Positions 1-8,507 of a stretch of DNA of 64,000 bases are shown here, piece after piece; position 1 is the first letter of the stretch, and every line of letters starts with the position of its first letter. The translations under genes were made by a program, and so were the position numbers. The notes beneath the pieces are model-generated. The model did no database searches. It had not been told where the DNA came from and saw only the letters and a program-made list of their open reading frames with translations. This stretch comes from CAZAQK01 sp046344715 (lineage in GTDB: Bacteria; Pseudomonadota; Alphaproteobacteria; Rickettsiales; SXRF01). Location: assembly GCA_046344715.1 (NCBI GenBank), contig JBKDKX010000016.1:62001-126000 (forward strand). The letters run 5' to 3'.

Positions 1-1
1 T

Positions 2-241
2 CATGGGGAAGGGATACCCAAAGAACATATCCCAAGACTTACCGAGCGTTTCTACCGTGTGGATACGGCGCGTACGCGCAAAGTAGGTGGCACTGGGCTT
101 GGGCTTGCGATTGTTAAACATGTCACCAACCGTCACCAGGCCGTCCTTACTATAGATAGTGAAATTGGTAAAGGCAGTACCTTCAATATTTTTATGCCGG
201 TGTACGAAGATATTGTAAATCAACAACAACAAGGCGAATAA
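2..241 (+). CDS. phoR: PhoR-type sensor histidine kinase, C-terminal fragment
   Basis: The reading frame is open from the left edge, so only the last 79 residues are present. They contain the end of a histidine-kinase ATPase domain: a HGEGIP G1-like box, the F-box RLTERFYRVD and the G2 box GGTGLGLAIVKH, then the final strand of the Bergerat fold. The RFYRVD/GTGLGL spelling is typical of PhoR/PhoB-system kinases. The pst transport genes follow directly, which supports a phosphate-sensing kinase controlling the Pho regulon. The family is clear; the PhoR assignment is inferred from context. Confidence 0.8.
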   Translation, partial: HGEGIPKEHIPRLTERFYRVDTARTRKVGGTGLGLAIVKHVTNRHQAVLTIDSEIGKGSTFNIFMPVYEDIVNQQQQGE

Positions 242-294
242 AAAACTGGTTTTTTACTGCTTGACTCTGGCGTAACTCCGCTTAGTTTCTTGCT

Positions 295-1245
295 ATGATT
301 TCCAGAGGCCATTCAAGCTCTTATAGCACGTTCAGCCAATATACCGAGAGGGGGGTATATGCGCTTCTTTTTGCTTCTGCCTCTATTTCAATATGTATTG
401 CGGGTGCGATTGTATTTTCAGTGCTGATTGAGGCAGTAAAATTCTTTGGACATGTATCCATTCTGGATTTTCTGTTTGGTACGCAGTGGAGCCCGCAGAT
501 TGCGCTTCGCGCAGATCAGGCGGGGGCAAGCGGTGCGTTCGGCGCGGTGCCGCTTTTCTGGGGCACGCTGCTGATTACATTCATTGCGATGTTGCTTGCC
601 GTGCCAGTTGGGTTATTTGCTGCAATCTATATGTCAGAATATGCCAACCGCACGGTGCGTGATTTCATTAAGCCAGTGCTTGAGATTCTGGCAGGTATCC
701 CCACGGTGGTGTATGGATATTTTGCTATCATGCTGCTGGCACCAGCGTTGGGTGCGTTTGGTACGATGATTGGCCTGAGCATTGCGGCAGAGAGCGCGCT
801 TACGGCTGGCCTTGTCATGGGGATCATGATTATCCCGTTTATATCATCACTGTCTGACGATATTATTACAGCGGTTCCTCAGTCGCTGCGCGACGCTTCG
901 TATGGGCTTGGCGCAACGCATTCGGAAACTATACGCAAGGTCGTATTACCTGCTGCTATGCCAGGTATTATGGGAGCCGTGATGCTTGCTGCATCACGTG
1001 CCATTGGCGAAACCATGATTGTAGTGATGGCTGCCGGTATGTCTGCCAACATGACGTTTAATCCGCTCGAATCCGTCACTACAGTGACTGTGCAGATCGT
1101 TGCATTGCTGGTGGGCGATCAGGAGTTTGACAGCCCGAAAACACAGGCGGCATTTGCGCTTGGGCTTACGCTGTTCTGCGTTACGCTGATACTTAATATT
1201 ATTGCGCTTCTGGTAGTCAAAAAATATCGGGAGGCGTATGAATAA
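295..1245 (+). CDS. pstC: phosphate ABC transporter permease PstC
   Basis: Inner-membrane permease of the high-affinity phosphate transporter; it pairs with PstA to form the channel. The 316 residues include about six hydrophobic segments and the ABC-permease coupling (EAA) loop, visible as SLRDASYGLGAT near residue 200, where PstB docks. Conserved PstC sequences such as PVGLFAAIYMSEYA and ILAGIPTVVYGYFA are present. The stop overlaps the pstA start by 8 bp, so the two are translationally coupled. No strong Shine-Dalgarno sequence is seen before the ATG at 295, so the exact start is less certain. The phosphate-binding protein PstS and the regulator PhoU are not in the window. Confidence 0.93.
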   Translation: MISRGHSSSYSTFSQYTERGVYALLFASASISICIAGAIVFSVLIEAVKFFGHVSILDFLFGTQWSPQIALRADQAGASGAFGAVPLFWGTLLITFIAMLLAVPVGLFAAIYMSEYANRTVRDFIKPVLEILAGIPTVVYGYFAIMLLAPALGAFGTMIGLSIAAESALTAGLVMGIMIIPFISSLSDDIITAVPQSLRDASYGLGATHSETIRKVVLPAAMPGIMGAVMLAASRAIGETMIVVMAAGMSANMTFNPLESVTTVTVQIVALLVGDQEFDSPKTQAAFALGLTLFCVTLILNIIALLVVKKYREAYE

Positions 1246-2488
1246 ATTCGTCGTAGATGCCCAGTGGCATAAAAAACGTCAGCGCGCAGAAAAACGTTTC
1301 CAGCTTTATGGCAAGATGGCACTAGGGCTTGCGGTGGTTATTTTATTGATATTGCTTGGCAGTATTTTCACCAGAGGAGTATCGGGTTTTTTACAGACAG
1401 AAATAAAATTATCGGTGCAACTCAATTCAGCGGAACTGCCGGCAAAAAACAGTGCAGAGCTTGAAACATTGTCGGGCACCGCATTTATGCCGGTGATTCA
1501 GGAAGCATTACGCACTGCGTATCCCAATGTTACAGAACGCAAAGATCGTAGAAAACTGTATGACCTTATCAGTGAGGGTGGTGGTATAACACTGAAAGAT
1601 ATTTTGACGACATATCCGCATATGCTTGTAGGAAAGCACGATGTATGGCTTCCTGCGTCAAGCGATGTTGATTTATTTATCAAACATGGCGCATCTAAAT
1701 TAGATGATCAGCAAAAATCCTGGCTTGCGCATATGCAGGATCAGGGGGCAGTGCGTAAGACATTTAACACCACATACTTCAGCAATGGTGATTCGCGTTC
1801 AGCAGAGCAGGCCGGTTTCCTCGGTGCTATGGCAGGTTCATTTTTTACATTGATAATATGCTTATTGGCTGCATTTCCGGTGGGGGTTATGGCCGCAATT
1901 TATCTTGAGGAGTTTGCGCGTAAAGGTAAATGGTTGGATATTGTCGAGGTAAATATCAATAATCTTGCTGCGGTGCCTTCAATTGTATTTGGACTGCTTG
2001 GCCTTGCGATTTATATCAATCTGATGGGGCTTCCGCGTTCTGCGCCGCTGGTTGGTGGGCTTACTCTGGCACTTATGGTGTTGCCGGTGATTATTATTGC
2101 CACACGCAGCGCGCTTAAATCTATTCCACCATCTATCCGCGATGCAGCACGGGCGTTGGGGGCGACTCCCATACAGGTTGTATGGCACCACACATTGCCA
2201 CTTGCCATGCCGGGTGTAATGACAGGTACTATTCTTGGCATGGCGCGTGCTATTGGTGAAACCGCACCACTTCTGATGATTGGCATGGTGGCATTTATTG
2301 TGGATATTCCTGATGGATTCACTACACCGGCAACAGTTATGCCGGTGCAGATTTATTTGTGGGCGTCAAGCCCTGAAGCGGGTTTTGCCGAAAAAACAGC
2401 GGCTGGTATTTTGGTTTTGCTCGTGTTATTACTCGCCATGAATGCGTTTGCGATATTCCTGCGCAAACGCTTCGAAATACGGTGGTAG
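1238..2488 (+). CDS. pstA: phosphate ABC transporter permease PstA
   Basis: Second permease subunit of the Pst transporter, 416 residues, longer than the roughly 300-residue enterobacterial form. After the first membrane segment (about residues 28-50) there is a soluble, probably periplasmic stretch to about residue 190, the extra domain (DUF3333-like) seen in alphaproteobacterial PstA. The membrane core follows, with the coupling loop SIRDAARALGATP and the signature RAIGETAPLLMIG near the C-terminus. It starts 8 bp inside pstC and ends 4 bp before pstB, so the three form one operon. Confidence 0.93.
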   Translation: MNKFVVDAQWHKKRQRAEKRFQLYGKMALGLAVVILLILLGSIFTRGVSGFLQTEIKLSVQLNSAELPAKNSAELETLSGTAFMPVIQEALRTAYPNVTERKDRRKLYDLISEGGGITLKDILTTYPHMLVGKHDVWLPASSDVDLFIKHGASKLDDQQKSWLAHMQDQGAVRKTFNTTYFSNGDSRSAEQAGFLGAMAGSFFTLIICLLAAFPVGVMAAIYLEEFARKGKWLDIVEVNINNLAAVPSIVFGLLGLAIYINLMGLPRSAPLVGGLTLALMVLPVIIIATRSALKSIPPSIRDAARALGATPIQVVWHHTLPLAMPGVMTGTILGMARAIGETAPLLMIGMVAFIVDIPDGFTTPATVMPVQIYLWASSPEAGFAEKTAAGILVLLVLLLAMNAFAIFLRKRFEIRW

Positions 2489-2492
2489 GGTT

Positions 2493-3248
2493 ATGTCTAA
2501 AATTACGGCTCAGAAAGTGAATGTGTTTTACGGTGCTAAGCAAGCATTGCATGATATTGATATTGCCATTCCAGCGAACAGCGTTACTGCGCTTATTGGC
2601 CCTTCCGGCTGTGGTAAATCCACATTCCTTCGCTGCCTCAACCGTATGAATGATACGATTGAAGGTTGCCGTGTGATAGGCCGGATATTGCTTGATGGTG
2701 AGGATATGAATGCAGCGTCTCAAGATGTGGTGCTTTTGCGTTCCAAGGTGGGCATGGTATTTCAGAAACCCAATCCATTTCCCAAATCTATTTATGACAA
2801 TGTGGCGTATGGTCCGCGTATTCATAATCTAGTCAAAGATAAAAAAGCACTCGATGAGGTGGTTGAAAAAAGCCTGCGTCAGGCAGGTTTGTTTGATGAG
2901 GTAAAGGATGGGCTGACTTCTCCTGGGACCTCGCTTTCCGGTGGCCAGCAGCAGCGTTTATGTATAGCGCGCACGCTTGCAGTGAATCCTGATGTTATTC
3001 TGATGGACGAGCCATGCTCTGCTCTTGACCCGATTGCAACCGCGCGTATCGAAGAGCTTATCAATGATCTGAAGCAGCATTACACAATAGTGATTGTAAC
3101 GCATTCCATGCAGCAGGCGGCGCGTGTATCGCAGCAGACATGCTTCTTCCATATGGGTAAGGTCATTGAATCGGGTGTCACCAGCCAGATATTTACCAGC
3201 CCAAAACACCAGCAGACGCAGGATTACATTACCGGGCGGTATGGCTGA
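2493..3248 (+). CDS. pstB: phosphate ABC transporter ATP-binding protein PstB
   Basis: ATPase that powers phosphate import through PstCA. The 251 residues carry Walker A GPSGCGKST, the Q-loop GMVFQKPNPFPKS typical of PstB, the ABC signature LSGGQQQRLC, Walker B VILMDEP and the switch histidine in VIVTHSMQQA. I chose the ATG at 2493 (MSKITAQKV), 4 bp after the pstA stop; an upstream in-frame ATG at 2442 lies inside pstA and adds residues not found in the family. No phoU or phoB follows within the window, unlike many Pst operons. Confidence 0.95.
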   Translation: MSKITAQKVNVFYGAKQALHDIDIAIPANSVTALIGPSGCGKSTFLRCLNRMNDTIEGCRVIGRILLDGEDMNAASQDVVLLRSKVGMVFQKPNPFPKSIYDNVAYGPRIHNLVKDKKALDEVVEKSLRQAGLFDEVKDGLTSPGTSLSGGQQQRLCIARTLAVNPDVILMDEPCSALDPIATARIEELINDLKQHYTIVIVTHSMQQAARVSQQTCFFHMGKVIESGVTSQIFTSPKHQQTQDYITGRYG

Positions 3249-3307
3249 TCATCCGGCATTTATTTCTAAAAAATCGGTGTATTAAAGATTAATTATACTT
3301 TTTTGTG

Positions 3308-3313
3308 TATAAT
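3308..3313 (+). promoter_or_regulatory. possible -10 box upstream of the PAS_5 protein gene
   Basis: A perfect TATAAT lies in the AT-rich 104-bp gap after pstB, about 40 bp before the ATG at 3353. No good -35 box at 16-18 bp is seen, so this is only a weak promoter call. Confidence 0.3.
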
Positions 3314-3352
3314 GAACATCGACATATTAATTAAAATTGACATATATTTCAT

Positions 3353-3799
3353 ATGGTTGATGGCACAGAACATCTTTTTGCATCGGCGATGGAACGCAGG
3401 CTAACACTGCGTTTGCTTGCCTATTGGGAAAAGATTCGTTCAGGCAGGATCATGCCCTCTGAGTCTGATTTTAAGGCAGATGATATCGCGGAATTCTGGG
3501 AGAGCTGCTTTTTACTGCATCCAGCGCGGTTTAATGACGTTTCCTATTGCCATAGCCATCTGGGAAGCCAGCTTGCCGCTGCGGGTAAAAATGAAGCGGA
3601 ACTGTTGATTTCACCGCAAAATCCTGATGTGTTGCCTATTTATACCGTTCTGATGGCAGACTTTAAGCCCATTACATCAGAAGGAGAAATTACCAGCCAA
3701 ACCGGAAAACTGGTGCAGTTTCGCCGTTGTTTCCTGCCTTTGGGGCATAATGACACGGTTACAGCCATTGTCGGCGGGTTACGCTTTAAGGTTTTTTAG
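3353..3799 (+). CDS. PAS_5 (PF07310)-like orphan sensor protein
   Basis: 148 residues without membrane segments. The layout, LLAYWEKIRSGRIMPSESDF at the N-terminus followed by a compact mixed fold ending in FRRCFLPLGHNDTVTAIVGG, matches the alphaproteobacterial PAS_5 family, stand-alone PAS-like proteins of unknown ligand. No output domain is attached, so its partner cannot be named. It sits alone between pstB and rplM with AT-rich gaps on both sides. The family is recognised from sequence pattern only. Confidence 0.7.
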   Translation: MVDGTEHLFASAMERRLTLRLLAYWEKIRSGRIMPSESDFKADDIAEFWESCFLLHPARFNDVSYCHSHLGSQLAAAGKNEAELLISPQNPDVLPIYTVLMADFKPITSEGEITSQTGKLVQFRRCFLPLGHNDTVTAIVGGLRFKVF

Positions 3800-3824
3800 C
3801 CTTATAAATAGGCCATTTTTGTGG

Positions 3825-3853
3825 TTGACTTGCCCAAACCCATGCAATACATT
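3825..3853 (+). promoter_or_regulatory. predicted sigma-70 promoter of rplM-rpsI
   Basis: TTGACT (3825-3830) and TACATT (3848-3853) are separated by 17 bp and lie about 47 bp upstream of the rplM ATG. This gives 5/6 and 4/6 matches to the consensus with ideal spacing, in front of a highly expressed ribosomal operon. Confidence 0.6.
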
Positions 3854-3899
3854 CCAGCACCTTTTTTAGAAACGCACTTAAATTACTATGTAGGGCACT

Positions 3900-4364
3900 A
3901 TGCAAACCTATTCGGCAAAACCTGCTGAAGTTAAAAAGAATTGGATCCTGATCGATGCTAATGGCGTTGTTCTCGGTCGTCTGGCTTCACACATCGCGAA
4001 AATTTTGCGCGGCAAAAACAAAACCATTTTCACTCCGCACATTGATACGGGTGACAATGTGGTTATCATCAATGCGGATAAGGTTCGCCTTACCGGCAAA
4101 AAGATGACTGACAAAACCTATTATCGTCACACAGGTCACCCGGGTGGTATCAAAGAAACCACACCGGAAAAAGTACTGGCAGGCAAATTCCCTGAGCGCG
4201 TGATCGAAAAAGCGGTTGAGCGCATGATGCCAAAGGAAAGCCCTTTGGCACGCGCGCAACTTACTAAACTCAAAATTTATGCAGGCAGTGAACACCCACA
4301 TGCCGCACAGAATCCTGTAGTGTATGATTTCGCGTCTGCAAATCCAAAGAATAAGAGGGCATAA
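3900..4364 (+). CDS. rplM: 50S ribosomal protein L13
   Basis: Large-subunit ribosomal protein, 154 residues, the usual length. Family signatures are visible: WILIDANGVVLGRLAS near the N-terminus, DTGDNVVIINADKVRLTGKK, YYRHTGHPGG and RMMPKESPLARAQLTKLKIY. The rpsI start lies 2 bp after its stop, the standard rplM-rpsI operon. Confidence 0.97.
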   Translation: MQTYSAKPAEVKKNWILIDANGVVLGRLASHIAKILRGKNKTIFTPHIDTGDNVVIINADKVRLTGKKMTDKTYYRHTGHPGGIKETTPEKVLAGKFPERVIEKAVERMMPKESPLARAQLTKLKIYAGSEHPHAAQNPVVYDFASANPKNKRA

Positions 4365-4366
4365 TT

Positions 4367-4828
4367 GTGGCAAAAGTAGCAGCAAAAGTTGAAGCAGTAA
4401 AAAAGACTGCACCAAAAGCAAAAGCGGCAAGCGAAAACAAAGAAGTAATTGCTTATGGCACTGGCCGTCGTAAAAACGCGGTAGCGCGTGTATGGATTAA
4501 GCGCGGCACCGGTAAAATCACCGTAAACGGCAAAGAATTTGAAGTGTATTTTGCACGCCCTGTACTTCGCATGATCATCAACCAGCCATTCGCTGCGATT
4601 GATCGCGTGGGCAATTTCGATGTTAACTGCACTGTGGTTGGCGGTGGCCTTTCTGGTCAGGCTGGCGCAGTTCGCCTTGGTATCAGTCGCGCACTTGATG
4701 CGTATGATGCTATCTTCCACAAACAGCTGCGCAAAGGTGGTTTCCTTACCCGCGACAGCCGTGTGGTCGAACGTAAGAAATACGGTCATAAGAAAGCTCG
4801 TCGCAGCTTCCAGTTCAGCAAACGTTGA
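4367..4828 (+). CDS. rpsI: 30S ribosomal protein S9
   Basis: Small-subunit ribosomal protein, 153 residues. It begins with a GTG codon 2 bp after rplM. An Ala/Lys-rich tail of about 27 residues precedes the conserved core YGTGRRKNAVARVWIKRGTG, an extension common in alphaproteobacterial S9. The C-terminus GHKKARRSFQFSKR is the basic tail that reaches the ribosomal P site. A terminator follows 23 bp downstream. Confidence 0.97.
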   Translation: MAKVAAKVEAVKKTAPKAKAASENKEVIAYGTGRRKNAVARVWIKRGTGKITVNGKEFEVYFARPVLRMIINQPFAAIDRVGNFDVNCTVVGGGLSGQAGAVRLGISRALDAYDAIFHKQLRKGGFLTRDSRVVERKKYGHKKARRSFQFSKR

Positions 4829-4851
4829 TCGAGAGCGCGATATTTCTCCAA

Positions 4852-4885
4852 AAAAAAGGCGCCTTCTCAGGTGCCTTTTTTATTG
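4852..4885 (+). terminator. Rho-independent terminator after rpsI
   Basis: An A-run leads into GGCGCC, a TTCTCA loop and GGTGCC, followed by TTTTTT. The stem pairs fully with one G-U pair and is lengthened by A-T pairs. It separates the ribosomal operon from argC. Confidence 0.85.
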
Positions 4886-4899
4886 TATAAGGATTATCA

Positions 4900-5943
4900 A
4901 TGATAAAAAAAATCAACATCGCGATTATTGGTGCATCAGGTTATACGGGTGCAGAACTTGTGCGGCTTTTGCTTGTTCATCCGCACGCGAATATTGCCGT
5001 GCTTACCGGCGATACGCAGGCTGGCAAGCGTATGGGCGATGTATATCCGCATCTGGCGCAATATAACCTGCCAGCAGTAATTTCGCTAGAGCAGGCAGAT
5101 TATTCCAAGATTGATTTAGTATTTTGCTGCCTGCCACATGGCACCACACAAAAAGTAATCGCTGGTTTACCCAAGCATGTACGCATTGTCGACCTTTCAG
5201 CGGATTTCCGGTTGGCGGATGCAGCACTTTATGAACAATGGTATGGCCATCCGCATCAGGCGGTGCATTTACAGAAAGATGCTGTCTATGGGCTTACTGA
5301 ACTGGCGCGTGATGCAGTAAAAAATGCTCGTCTGGTTGCAAACCCCGGCTGTTATCCAACCTCTGCGCAATTGCCACTCATTCCGCTTTTGAGGGCTGCA
5401 ATCATTGAGCACAGCAATATCATTATTGATTCTAAATCTGGTGTGACGGGTGCAGGAAGAAGCGCAAAACAAGCCAATATCTATTGTGAAATAACGGATG
5501 GCATGAGTGCTTACGGCGTGGCATCGCACCGCCACGCACCGGAAATAGAGCAGGGGTTTTCGCTTGCGTCTGGCAAAGCGATAACGGTGAGTTTTACGCC
5601 GCATCTTATTCCTATGAGCAGGGGTATTTTATCAACCATGTATGTATCGCTGGTAAAGGGAAAAGTAGCTGCTGATGCGCGCAAAGTTCTAGAGCAAATC
5701 TATGCAAATGAAGCCTTTGTGCATATACTGCCAGAGGGTATATTCCCAAGCACTCATCAAGTGAAAGGCACCAATAATTGCCTCATCGCCTTGAAGGAAG
5801 ATCGTGTGGCTGGCAGGCTTATACTTGTTTCTGTGATTGATAATTTAGTCAAAGGAGCATCTGGCCAAGCCGTGCAGAACATGAATGTAATGTTTGGCTT
5901 TGCCGAAAATACAGGGTTGCAATTCTCGGCAGTGTTTCCGTAG
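4900..5943 (+). CDS. argC: N-acetyl-gamma-glutamyl-phosphate reductase
   Basis: Arginine biosynthesis enzyme that reduces N-acetylglutamyl phosphate to the semialdehyde with NADPH in the cytosol. The 347 residues carry the dinucleotide-binding motif GASGYTGAEL at residues 11-20 and the catalytic cysteine in NPGCYPT near residue 149. The histidine region SHRHAPEIEQ follows. Length fits the common long form (type 1). No other arg genes are adjacent. The next gene begins 9 bp after its stop, so co-transcription with the gamma-carbonic-anhydrase gene is likely. Confidence 0.95.
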   Translation: MIKKINIAIIGASGYTGAELVRLLLVHPHANIAVLTGDTQAGKRMGDVYPHLAQYNLPAVISLEQADYSKIDLVFCCLPHGTTQKVIAGLPKHVRIVDLSADFRLADAALYEQWYGHPHQAVHLQKDAVYGLTELARDAVKNARLVANPGCYPTSAQLPLIPLLRAAIIEHSNIIIDSKSGVTGAGRSAKQANIYCEITDGMSAYGVASHRHAPEIEQGFSLASGKAITVSFTPHLIPMSRGILSTMYVSLVKGKVAADARKVLEQIYANEAFVHILPEGIFPSTHQVKGTNNCLIALKEDRVAGRLILVSVIDNLVKGASGQAVQNMNVMFGFAENTGLQFSAVFP

Positions 5944-5952
5944 AATAGCGGC

Positions 5953-6498
5953 ATGAACAAACCATACATTCTTCCTTATCGCGGCGATTATAACCCAAGT
6001 GGTATTTCGCCTGCCATTTCGCCTAAGGCCTTTATTGCTCCGGGTGCTGCCGTGATTGGCGACGTGCAAATTGCCGAGGATGTTGGCTTCTGGTTTGGCT
6101 GCGTGGCGCGTGGGGATGTAAACGTTATTCGCATTGGCGCACGCACCAACATTCAGGATGGCACGATTATTCATGTAACCCGTGATACGGCGGCTACCCA
6201 TATTGGCGCCAATGTGACGATTGGACATTGTGCCTTGATTCATGGTGCAACGCTGGAGGATAGCTGTTTTATCGGTATGCGGGCAACGCTTATGGACGGC
6301 GCCGTGGTGGAAACGGGTGGCTGGGTGGCTGCCGGAGCACTGGTTACACCCGGAAAAGTGGTACGTAAAGGCCAGATCTGGGCGGGCAGTCCTGCCAAGT
6401 ATTTCAGGGACTTAACCGATGCGGAAAAGGCATTTATCCCGGTTTCTGCAGAAAATTACGTAAAACATGCACGCGAGTATTTAGCCTTATCCTTATAA
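5953..6498 (+). CDS. gamma-carbonic-anhydrase-like hexapeptide protein
   Basis: 181-residue left-handed beta-helix protein of the YrdA/PaaY/gamma-CA family. The hexapeptide pattern (IGARTNIQDGTIIH, THIGANVTIGHCALIHGATL) is clear, including the histidines expected to bind a metal at trimer interfaces (IIHVTRDT, IGHCALIHGA). Members are often annotated as carbonic anhydrase or acyltransferase-like, but activity in bacteria is usually unproven. It lies 9 bp after argC. Confidence 0.85.
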   Translation: MNKPYILPYRGDYNPSGISPAISPKAFIAPGAAVIGDVQIAEDVGFWFGCVARGDVNVIRIGARTNIQDGTIIHVTRDTAATHIGANVTIGHCALIHGATLEDSCFIGMRATLMDGAVVETGGWVAAGALVTPGKVVRKGQIWAGSPAKYFRDLTDAEKAFIPVSAENYVKHAREYLALSL

Positions 6499-6585
6499 GA
6501 AATCAGGCTTTTTTTGGCATTTCACAAAAACTTCACATTTCCCCAAGCCATTTCCTGTACAATGCAATCATAGGAAAAGTGTAAT

Positions 6586-7701
6586 ATGGCAAATGGTTTA
6601 CCCATACATAGCGTAACCGAGGCGACTGAAGCGGTCAGCAAAGGTACGCTGCTTATTGCTGGCAAGAATGCTGCGGGTGTATTGGGCGGCGCGGCGGCGG
6701 GCGTTAGCGTGGGTGGCATCAGTATGGCAACGGTTGCCACGATGGGGCTTACGGCGGCTGTTAGTTCCAGCATTGTACAGATTGAGCATAATAATAAAAT
6801 TAAGCATATTGCCGGATTTTATAAGGAAGAGCTTGCAGCTAAGCTTGGCAAGAATGAAAAGTCCATTGGCGAGAAAGACCTGAATACAATTGCACAAGGT
6901 AGTCGGTTTGGTGGTTTAGAAGATAACCCGATCATCGCCGAGGAATTGCATGTAAGTCGTAAACGGCGCAATCTTGGCGTTGCATTGTCAGCGATTGCGA
7001 GCATTGCCACCTATGTCATTGTGAAAACAGCCATGCCGTTTGTGCCTGAAGAAGCGGCAACGGGCTTAATGAGTGTATTGGCTAAAGGTGTCGTTGGGCT
7101 TGCGACATATTTTGCCGTGAAAGCACCATTGCATTGGGTGGGTGATAAGATGTTTGGTCTGGATAAACAGACCACACACGAAAAAATCGAAGAAATAGCT
7201 AAGGATCGTGAAGCAGGAAAAACCATCAGTAAAGAGCAGATATTTGATGTGTATGTTGCTGCCAATCCTGATTTGAAGGATGTAATAGAAGCAAAATACC
7301 GCAAGTCTTATGTAAATCTTGGTTTGGTGGAAAAGAAAGAACTGGCTGAAGGTATCGGTAAACTTATCCATGTGGATGAGGTTGCTGCTGCAATTAATGG
7401 TGGCAATATCAATGTATCAGAGCTTGCGTTTTCTGCGGTAGGGCAGGAATCCGGTGTGCCGATGAAAGATGGCACTAAGCGTGAAAAGCCACATGGCTTT
7501 TTGGAAGCAATTAAAGAAAAATGGCATAATTTTGCGCAGCATTTTACGCATAAACCGCAGGAAGCTACTATGGTGGGTGGCGAAGAAAATTCTGCCGCAC
7601 GTTCATTCGCAGATCGTGTGGGCAAGCGTCACAATCCTGAACTGACGCATATTGATCGCGTCGAACAGTCACGTACCGAAAATCCGCTTCAGCAGCGTTA
7701 A
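6586..7701 (+). CDS. unknown protein with hydrophobic helical segments
   Basis: I do not recognise this 371-residue protein. The first ~70 residues are Ala/Gly-rich and hydrophobic (about 20-65), with a second hydrophobic stretch at about 128-185; both look like small-residue helical hairpins rather than classic transmembrane helices. The middle is charged. The C-terminal third carries a basic tail with FADRVGKRHNPELTHIDRVE. There is no signal peptide. A TACAAT -10-like box lies about 25 bp upstream. It converges on thiD with a 4-bp overlap of stop codons. Confidence 0.7.
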   Translation: MANGLPIHSVTEATEAVSKGTLLIAGKNAAGVLGGAAAGVSVGGISMATVATMGLTAAVSSSIVQIEHNNKIKHIAGFYKEELAAKLGKNEKSIGEKDLNTIAQGSRFGGLEDNPIIAEELHVSRKRRNLGVALSAIASIATYVIVKTAMPFVPEEAATGLMSVLAKGVVGLATYFAVKAPLHWVGDKMFGLDKQTTHEKIEEIAKDREAGKTISKEQIFDVYVAANPDLKDVIEAKYRKSYVNLGLVEKKELAEGIGKLIHVDEVAAAINGGNINVSELAFSAVGQESGVPMKDGTKREKPHGFLEAIKEKWHNFAQHFTHKPQEATMVGGEENSAARSFADRVGKRHNPELTHIDRVEQSRTENPLQQR

Positions 7702-8507
7702 GCTGTAAATTCTTTTACAGTATGTGTGTGCCCAAGTGGGCCGTGGCCATGACCAAGCTGTGGTGCCGTTTCGATGGCTTTTCTTACGTAGGCGCGTGCA
7801 CGAACCACAGCATCATATAATGACAATTTCTGTGCAATACCTGTAGCAATAGCAGAGGCCATGCTGCAGCCCGTGCCATGAGTGTGCGTGGTGTGTATAC
7901 GTGGTTGTGTGAAGTGATAGGCTTTATCCTGCGTTACCAGTATATCGGTCAGGTCATCACCTTCCAGGTGCCCGCCTTTCATGAGCACAGCTTTGCAACC
8001 AAGTGCTAATATTTTTGTGGCAGCATCTTCCATGTCAGCGATGGTTTTTATATTGGTTCCAGAAAGAAACTCTGCCTCAGGAATATTAGGCGTAATAATC
8101 TCTGCAATTGGTATAAGATACCCTTTAAGGGTATCTAGTGCATCAACAGCAAGTAATGGCGCACCACCTTTGGCAAACATCACAGGATCAAGTACCAGTG
8201 GCGTGCTGTGTATATGAGGCAGCAAGCATTCTGCTACGGCTTTTATTATGCTGGCTTTGTGCAGCATACCGGTTTTGAAGCAATCGGCTCCAATGTCATC
8301 CATTACCAATCTAATTTGCTGTTTGATAAAATCATCCGGCACATCATGAATGCCAAACACGCCTTTGGTGTTTTGCGCGGTGAGGGCAGTAATGGCTGTT
8401 GCTGCATAGCCACATAGTGCAGAAATGGTTTTAATATCGCCTTGAATGCCTGCACCGCCGCCAGAATCGGATCCGGCAATTACCAGAACACGGCCAATAT
8501 TAGCCAT
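7698..8507 (-). CDS. thiD: hydroxymethylpyrimidine / phosphomethylpyrimidine kinase
   Basis: Thiamine biosynthesis kinase that phosphorylates HMP and then HMP-P. The 269 residues show the ribokinase-fold motif AGSDSGGGAGIQGDIKT near residue 11 and the C-terminal anion-hole motif HTTHTHGTGCSMASAIA. Its start overlaps the end of glmM by 8 bp. A HG-rich tail (GHGHGPLGHTH) ends the protein. thiE lies 16 kb away in this window; other thi genes are not present. Confidence 0.93.
   Translation of the reverse strand: MANIGRVLVIAGSDSGGGAGIQGDIKTISALCGYAATAITALTAQNTKGVFGIHDVPDDFIKQQIRLVMDDIGADCFKTGMLHKASIIKAVAECLLPHIHSTPLVLDPVMFAKGGAPLLAVDALDTLKGYLIPIAEIITPNIPEAEFLSGTNIKTIADMEDAATKILALGCKAVLMKGGHLEGDDLTDILVTQDKAYHFTQPRIHTTHTHGTGCSMASAIATGIAQKLSLYDAVVRARAYVRKAIETAPQLGHGHGPLGHTHTVKEFTA

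Noticed and set aside
3987..4789. Long minus-strand frames opposite rplM-rpsI
   Set aside because: Products are Phe/Cys-rich and lack family features; they are shadows of ribosomal-protein codons.
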